Origin: JAWXBT01 sp964523015
GTDB taxonomy: Bacteria; Bdellovibrionota_C; UBA2361; J135
Direction: 5' to 3'
Assembly: GCA_964523015.1 (NCBI GenBank)
Contig: CAZFXN010000053.1
Span: forward strand, 1 to 18,331
Length of the DNA: 18,331 nucleotides
The notes beneath the pieces are model-generated. The model was not told where the DNA came from and did not search any database. It saw nothing but the letters and a program-made list of their open reading frames with translations. Position numbers and translations under genes: made by a program. Positions 13,398-18,331 of the stretch are shown piece by piece (position 1 is the stretch's first letter; each line of letters starts with the position of its first letter).

Positions 13398-15581
13398 GTG
13401 AATCCACGCGAAAATCTATTTAAACAATTACTAAAGGTTGGGCTCGTTGATCCATCACAAAACGATCAAACGTTATTAGATCCTTGTCGACCTGATCCAA
13501 TTCGATATCTCTCATCCAAAGGTATATTTGCAGAGAACAAAGCTTTGGAGTTGATATCCAAACGTTTAGCTTTAGATATTATATCATTTGATCCCTCAGT
13601 TACGGAAAGAATTGAAGAGTCCTCTTTATTTAAAGCAGTTGATCCAAAGATTCTCTGGAGTAATAAGGTTCTTCCATTATGGGAAGAAAATTCTTCGATT
13701 GTCGTTGCCTTCGCTAATCCATGTAATCTTGAAGTTAAGCAAACATTAGAATTTTCATTCTCACGAACTGTAAAGCAGTACCTCGCTAAGGAAGATGAGA
13801 TTCTATCGTTTCTATCTACTTATTATCCAATTGACACTGATAGCTATGATGAATTGACTGATATAACTGAGGATTCATATGTAGAAGTAGTTGATTCAGC
13901 AGAAAGTGATGAAGCAATTGATACTAAGAATGCAACTACTCCCCCTATTGTTCGCTTAATTAATATGATTCTTTCTGATGCTATTAAAGCTAGAGCAAGT
14001 GATATTCATATTGAGCCTGCTCAATCCTCTATGGATGTTAGATTTAGGGTAGATGGAAAGATGCAGCATTTTCTAGATATCCCAAAGAGACTTCAATCCT
14101 ATGCTATTTCACGAGTTAAGCTTCTTTCTGGGATGGATATCTCTGAGCGTCGAAAACCACAGGATGGAAGGTTCCGTGTTCGTATCGGCGATGACTTAAT
14201 TGATTTTAGAACCTCTAGTGTTCCTTCAGTTCATGGCGAGGCTGTGGTTTTACGTGTTCTAAATACAAGCGGCAAAGTCTTATCATTCAAAGAGCTTGGT
14301 TTAAATGAAGAGTTATCCCGAAAAATAAATGATTCATTAGAAAAAGACTCAAGGATGCTTCTAGTTACTGGACCAACAGGGTCAGGAAAAACAACCACGC
14401 TTTATAGTTGCTTACTAACACTTAATGATAAAACGAGAAATATAATCTCTGTTGAAAACCCGATTGAATATAGATTAAAAGGAATTACCCAGATCCAGGT
14501 GAATGAAGCAAAAAATGTTACATTTGCCTCCTCCTTACGATCCATACTACGTCAGGATCCAGATGTAATTATGATCGGTGAAATTAGAGATGAAGAAACA
14601 GCAAATATCGCTGTAGAATCTGCTATGACTGGTCATAAAGTTTTATCTACTGTTCATACTAATGATGCTCCTTCTGCGATAACCAGACTTAATCATCTAG
14701 GATTAAGTTACTACAATATTTCATGCGCCATCTCTGGAATTTTAGCTCAAAGATTAGTTCGAAAAGTCTGTAAAAGTTGCTCTACTAAACTTAGTGACAA
14801 GCAGCTACAACAGTATGCCTCTGACATTACGCAATTCAAAATCAAAGTTGATAACCTTAGGACTGGTAAAGGCTGTGAAAAATGTTCTGGTACTGGATAC
14901 TATGGTCGAACTGGCATTTATAGTTTCTTAGAAATTGATGATAAAGTAGTTAAACTGCTTGAAGCGGAAGCGCCACTTAGCAAAATAATTGAATATGCAA
15001 GATCTGCAGGATATAAAGATCTCGCTTCCGCAGCAATTGAGGTAGTAAATTCAGGATTAACCACACTTGATGAAGTTCATCCATATCTAGATGCTACTGG
15101 TCAAACTACTACAGAAGTTAACGAAAAACCTCCTACAATAGGTTTAATATCAACTAAGAATCTCAAATTAAATAACGCAACTCCTGGATCCAATATTGAA
15201 GGTATTCAAAAAACAAAAATTCTAATTGTCGAAGATGATCCAGACGTAAGGTTTATGTTAAAAACTCTTTTTGAAAGAGAGTTTTATGACGTAAAAGTTG
15301 CAGAGAATGGACTAGTAGCTTTAGAGTCAGTTTACAATAGAACACCTGCAATTATCCTATGTGACTTAAAGATGCCGGTCATGGATGGAAGAGAGTTTAT
15401 GAAGAAGTTACGAAGCAAGCCACAAACTCAAGAGCTTCCTGTTGTAATCTTAACAGCAAGTGATGATGAAAAAAGTGAGATAGATGCATTAGATCTTGGG
15501 GCTAAAGATTTTATCAGTAAAGCAAGTTCCTCTGAGCTTATGCTTGCTCGGGTAAGAAGAGCTTTAGGTGATATCGATTAA
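13398..15581 (+). CDS. PilB/GspE-type assembly ATPase fused to a C-terminal response-regulator receiver
   Basis: Hexameric ATPases of this family power type IV pilus extension or type II secretion at the inner membrane. Order: N-terminal GspE/PilB domain (about 1-145), acidic linker (about 150-175), N2 domain with SDIHIEPAQSSMDVRFRVDG (201-220), and ATPase domain. Motor motifs are complete: Walker A GPTGSGKT 325-332, Asp-box VENPIEY around Glu353, Walker B PDVIMIGEIRDEE with Glu395, His box STVHTND with His420, and the zinc tetracysteine C458, C461, C493, C496. A low-complexity linker (about 566-604) leads to a receiver domain (607-727) with Asp613/Asp614, phosphoacceptor Asp656, Thr686 and Lys708. 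The Pro usual after that Lys is Ala. The start is GTG, because TAG at 13392 closes the frame upstream. No pilus or secretion partners lie in the window. Confidence 0.92.
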   Translation: MNPRENLFKQLLKVGLVDPSQNDQTLLDPCRPDPIRYLSSKGIFAENKALELISKRLALDIISFDPSVTERIEESSLFKAVDPKILWSNKVLPLWEENSSIVVAFANPCNLEVKQTLEFSFSRTVKQYLAKEDEILSFLSTYYPIDTDSYDELTDITEDSYVEVVDSAESDEAIDTKNATTPPIVRLINMILSDAIKARASDIHIEPAQSSMDVRFRVDGKMQHFLDIPKRLQSYAISRVKLLSGMDISERRKPQDGRFRVRIGDDLIDFRTSSVPSVHGEAVVLRVLNTSGKVLSFKELGLNEELSRKINDSLEKDSRMLLVTGPTGSGKTTTLYSCLLTLNDKTRNIISVENPIEYRLKGITQIQVNEAKNVTFASSLRSILRQDPDVIMIGEIRDEETANIAVESAMTGHKVLSTVHTNDAPSAITRLNHLGLSYYNISCAISGILAQRLVRKVCKSCSTKLSDKQLQQYASDITQFKIKVDNLRTGKGCEKCSGTGYYGRTGIYSFLEIDDKVVKLLEAEAPLSKIIEYARSAGYKDLASAAIEVVNSGLTTLDEVHPYLDATGQTTTEVNEKPPTIGLISTKNLKLNNATPGSNIEGIQKTKILIVEDDPDVRFMLKTLFEREFYDVKVAENGLVALESVYNRTPAIILCDLKMPVMDGREFMKKLRSKPQTQELPVVILTASDDEKSEIDALDLGAKDFISKASSSELMLARVRRALGDID

Positions 15582-17866
15582 CTGATTTTAAGAACGATCT
15601 TTCCTGAAACAAGACTGACTTTAACTTTACCACCGCCTTTAAGCTTTCCAAAAAGAATCTCATCAGTCAGTGGATCCTTTAATTCCTTCTGGATTAATCT
15701 TGACATTGGTCTTGCTCCCAATTCTGAATTAAATCCATTTTTAGCAAGCCATGATCTGGCTTCCTTAGTGAGTTCAAATGAGATCTTTTTAGATTTAAGT
15801 TGGGCTTCAAGATCAGCAATCATCTTTTCAACAATCTGTTCCATTATAACTTGTGGTAATGCACCAAAATAAACAATCTCATCAAGTCTATTTCTAAATT
15901 CCGGTCTAAATAACTTTTTAATTTCTCGTTCTCTACTATCCCCACCCTCAGCTCTACCAAAGCCAACAGTACGGGCTGCATCAGAACCAGCGTTAGTGGT
16001 CATTATAAGAATAATATTTCTAAAATCTGCTTTTTTGCCATGCGAGTCAGTTAGAGTGGCGGTATCCATCACTTGAAGTAGGATATTAAAGATATCTTGG
16101 TGGGCTTTCTCTATCTCATCTAAAAGAAGAACTGCATATGGCTGTTTCCTAACCAAATCAGTTAACTGTCCTCCCTCATCAAACCCTACATACCCTGGAG
16201 GAGAGCCAATAAATTTGGCAACTGTGTGCTTCTCCATATATTCACTCATGTCGTAACGGTGAAATGGAACACCCAATTTTAAAGCTAACTGTTTAGCCAG
16301 CTCAGTTTTGCCAACTCCTGTTGGTCCAGCAAAAAGGAAACATCCAACTGGCTTATCTTCAAGACCGATATTAGCCCTCTTACGCTTAATAGATCGCACA
16401 ACTGATTCAACGGCTTTATCCTGGCCGAAAACAGAGCTTTTCAGATCTACTGCTAAGTTTTTTAATCGTTCCTCGTCAGAACCGCTTACACTTCTGACTG
16501 GTACTTTAGCTATAGTGGATACAACCTCTTCGATATCAGAGGCATTAATTGATTTCTTACGCTTATTTGGAGGCAATAAACTATTGGCCGCCCCTGCTTC
16601 ATCGATAACATCAATTGCTTTATCAGGGAGATGTCTTTCAGTTATATATTTTGCAGATAATTCAGCAGCTGCCTTAAGTGCTGGGGCTGAATACTTTACT
16701 TTGTGATGAGCTTCAAACCGTTCCTTATTGCCATCTAAGATCTTAATAGTTTCTGCAATGCTTGGTTCTTTTAGTTCAATTGTAGAGAAACGTCGACTTA
16801 ATGCTCTATCCTTTTCAAAACTCTTTTTGTAATCCTCATATGTAGTGCTACCAATACAACGAAATTTCCCTGTAGCTAAGGCTGGCTTTAAGAGATTTGC
16901 CGCATCCATACTGCCCGATCCGGTTGCTCCAGCTCCAACAATATTGTGAATCTCATCTATAAAAACTATTGAATTATTTACTGCAGAGATCTCTTTAACA
17001 ACTGCTCGTAGCCGCTCTTCAAATTCTCCCCTAAACTTTGTGCCAGCTATTAAGGATCCAATATCTAGGTTAAAAAGAGTTGCTCCCTTTAAAACATCTG
17101 GCACATTATCGCCAACTATAGTTTGTGCTAAACCATGGGCGATGGCTGTTTTACCAACTCCGGGATCTCCAAGAAAAAGTGGGTTATTTTTTTGACGTCT
17201 TGATAGAATTTTAATAGCCCTTGAAATCTCCTGATCTCGACCTATTACAGCATCTAATTTGTTCTCTCTAGCTAACTTTGTTAGATCCTCACAATATCTT
17301 TCCAGAACTTTCTTTTGTGATCGACTTCCAAACTGCTCGTAATACTCCTCATCCTCATCAAATTCTGAAGAGACCTCTTCGATCATCTCTTCAGTAATTA
17401 AATCCTCATCAATCTTTGAAATTCCATGGGAGATGAATTCAACAACATCTAATTTGGTAATGCCCTGCTGTCCCAAAAAGTAAACAGCATGAGATTCCTT
17501 TTCAGAAAAAATCGCAACAAGAACATCTCGACTATAGATTAGGTCCTTACCAGCAGAATGAGTTTGAACTATCGAATGTTGCAGTACTCTCTGAACAGCC
17601 GGTGTTTGAAGTGGCTCTACATCATTAACATTCCCTTCAGTAAGGGAATTAGCACCACTTCTTTCAACTTCCTTGTCAAAAAAATTCTCTAGTGCTTCTT
17701 TTAAACCAGCAATGTCAGCACCGCAGTGATTTAAAACTTCGATAACTTCGTCATCAAACAATAGGGCGTACAGCAGGTGTTCTACACAAAAATAAGCATT
17801 CTTTCTCTGAGATGCCTCTCTTACTGCAGCTTCAAGTGTATATGTAAGGCGAGCACTAAACATCAT
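15578..17866 (-). CDS. clpA: ATP-dependent Clp protease unfoldase subunit ClpA
   Basis: ClpA unfolds substrates and feeds them to ClpP in the cytoplasm. The Clp N-domain (about 1-150) is followed by an acidic linker, then AAA+ module 1 with Walker A GDPGVGKT (233-240) and Walker B VFIDEIH (301-307), and module 2 with GPTGVGKT (514-521) and LLLDEIEKAH (580-589). There is no coiled-coil middle domain, which excludes ClpB and ClpC. The loop VGF (634-636) occupies the place of the ClpP-docking IGL/IGF tripeptide, so ClpP binding is expected. At 762 residues it is the normal size. It follows clpS by 3 nt, with its ribosome site (GAGGAAG) inside the clpS end. It shares a palindromic TTAA stop with the convergent ATPase-receiver gene. 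Confidence 0.97.
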   Translation of the reverse strand: MMFSARLTYTLEAAVREASQRKNAYFCVEHLLYALLFDDEVIEVLNHCGADIAGLKEALENFFDKEVERSGANSLTEGNVNDVEPLQTPAVQRVLQHSIVQTHSAGKDLIYSRDVLVAIFSEKESHAVYFLGQQGITKLDVVEFISHGISKIDEDLITEEMIEEVSSEFDEDEEYYEQFGSRSQKKVLERYCEDLTKLARENKLDAVIGRDQEISRAIKILSRRQKNNPLFLGDPGVGKTAIAHGLAQTIVGDNVPDVLKGATLFNLDIGSLIAGTKFRGEFEERLRAVVKEISAVNNSIVFIDEIHNIVGAGATGSGSMDAANLLKPALATGKFRCIGSTTYEDYKKSFEKDRALSRRFSTIELKEPSIAETIKILDGNKERFEAHHKVKYSAPALKAAAELSAKYITERHLPDKAIDVIDEAGAANSLLPPNKRKKSINASDIEEVVSTIAKVPVRSVSGSDEERLKNLAVDLKSSVFGQDKAVESVVRSIKRKRANIGLEDKPVGCFLFAGPTGVGKTELAKQLALKLGVPFHRYDMSEYMEKHTVAKFIGSPPGYVGFDEGGQLTDLVRKQPYAVLLLDEIEKAHQDIFNILLQVMDTATLTDSHGKKADFRNIILIMTTNAGSDAARTVGFGRAEGGDSREREIKKLFRPEFRNRLDEIVYFGALPQVIMEQIVEKMIADLEAQLKSKKISFELTKEARSWLAKNGFNSELGARPMSRLIQKELKDPLTDEILFGKLKGGGKVKVSLVSGKIVLKIS

Positions 17867-17869
17867 TTT

Positions 17870-18181
17870 TTAAGCTTCCTCAGCCAACGCTTTAAGGGGA
17901 AATCCACTCTCTCGAGCTTTTCTATGGACAGCTTCTACTTTAGCCTCAGCAATCTCTTTTGTAAAAACGCCACAGATGCCACTGCCCTTTTGATGTACAT
18001 TAAGCATAATCTGAACTGCTTCAGCGGGATTTTTTCTAAATATACTCTCAAGAACCATGATCACAAAATCCATGCTTGTATAATCGTCATTAAGTAGGAT
18101 GACTTTATACTGCTTCGGTCTTTTGACCTTAACTTTTTCTTTCTCAGCAACACCAGTACCTGATTCTCGACGTGTAGACAT
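17870..18181 (-). CDS. clpS: ATP-dependent Clp protease adaptor ClpS
   Basis: ClpS recognises N-degron substrates (bulky hydrophobic N-termini) and delivers them to ClpA. The 103 residues have a flexible charged N-terminus (1-22) and the core YKVILLNDDYTSMDFVIMVL. Binding-pocket residues are in place: Asn31, Asp32, Asp33, the gatekeeper-position Met37 and His63 (VHQKGSGICGVFT). This is a full-length canonical adaptor. It is the first gene of the clpS-clpA pair, 3 nt ahead of clpA. No Shine-Dalgarno is visible in the AT-rich leader before the ATG at 18181. Confidence 0.97.
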   Translation of the reverse strand: MSTRRESGTGVAEKEKVKVKRPKQYKVILLNDDYTSMDFVIMVLESIFRKNPAEAVQIMLNVHQKGSGICGVFTKEIAEAKVEAVHRKARESGFPLKALAEEA

Positions 18182-18221
18182 TTAAATTCAATGTTAAAAT
18201 TACTACTTATTTACTGCTGCT

Positions 18222-18230
18222 ATTATAGCA
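18222..18230 (-). promoter_or_regulatory. Extended -10 promoter for clpS-clpA
   Basis: On the minus strand TGCTATAAT is a perfect extended -10 (TGn-TATAAT). It predicts a start near 18215 and a leader of about 34 bases. The -35 position reads GCGCAT, a poor match, consistent with extended -10 use. A related TGCTATAAA at 18286-18278 may be a second, upstream start. The nine bases CATGCTATA occur twice, 15 bp apart (18224-18232 and 18239-18247 on the plus strand as tatagcatg). The remaining bases to 18331 show no gene. Confidence 0.55.
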
Positions 18231-18331
18231 TGAATTTATATAGCATGCGCCAGTCAAGATCTACCTATGCCCATGTATTTATAGCAGTTGTCATAAAGAT
18301 TGAGACACTAATGTGAGGGGTCAGTTAATAC

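Noticed and set aside
16308..16706. 132-codon open frame on the plus strand opposite clpA
   Set aside because: It runs antisense to conserved AAA+ coding sequence and its translation matches nothing recognisable.
18222..18257. TTGACT (minus strand, 18257-18252) as the -35 for the clpS TATAAT
   Set aside because: Spacing is 24 bases, too long; the TG-extended -10 explains the promoter better.

Overview
The window is AT-rich, densely packed chromosomal DNA from a diderm, flagellated bacterium. The flagellar export and switch genes, clpS-clpA, a PilB/GspE-type ATPase and a sigma-54-type promoter ahead of the flagellar operon all fit a proteobacterial or former-deltaproteobacterial lineage (for example Bdellovibrionota- or SAR324-like). 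The exact taxon is a guess: no rRNA is present and nothing could be searched. I see no transposase, integrase, phage gene, CRISPR array, tRNA or rRNA, and no gene-free stretch over 300 bases.

Layout. (1) 1-5931, minus strand: one tight flagellar operon reading motA, two MotB-like genes, fliL, fliM, fliN, fliO, fliP, fliQ, fliR, with fliR cut by the window edge. Gaps are 0-19 nt or small overlaps. It encodes the stator, the stator-associated FliL, the C-ring switch and the core of the type III export gate. A well-matched sigma-54 promoter (GG at -24 and GC at -12, 10 bp apart) lies about 70 bp upstream of motA, with two dyads further upstream that could bind an enhancer protein. (2) 6167-7207, plus: an unassigned phosphoribosyltransferase-fold protein, divergent from the flagellar operon. 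(3) 7190-9841, minus: valyl-tRNA synthetase of the archaeal/actinobacterial-like class. (4) 9923-10432, minus: a protein I do not recognise. (5) 10501-11163, plus: uracil-DNA glycosylase. (6) 11122-12513, minus: HEAT-repeat protein. (7) 12662-13210, minus: Nudix hydrolase of the ADP-ribose pyrophosphatase kind. (8) 13398-15581, plus: PilB/GspE-type assembly ATPase fused to a C-terminal response-regulator receiver. (9) 15578-18181, minus: clpS-clpA, the N-degron adaptor and its unfoldase.

Three convergent pairs overlap at their 3' ends (6167 gene/valS, ung/HEAT gene, ATPase/clpA) with no terminator between them, which suggests a compact genome.

The most unusual content is: (a) two adjacent MotB-like proteins with divergent periplasmic domains, only one of which keeps the membrane aspartate, suggesting a heteromeric or re-engineered stator; (b) the secretion ATPase-receiver fusion, an apparent direct link between phosphorelay signalling and a pilus or secretion motor; (c) the orphan phosphoribosyltransferase-like protein with an altered PRPP motif.
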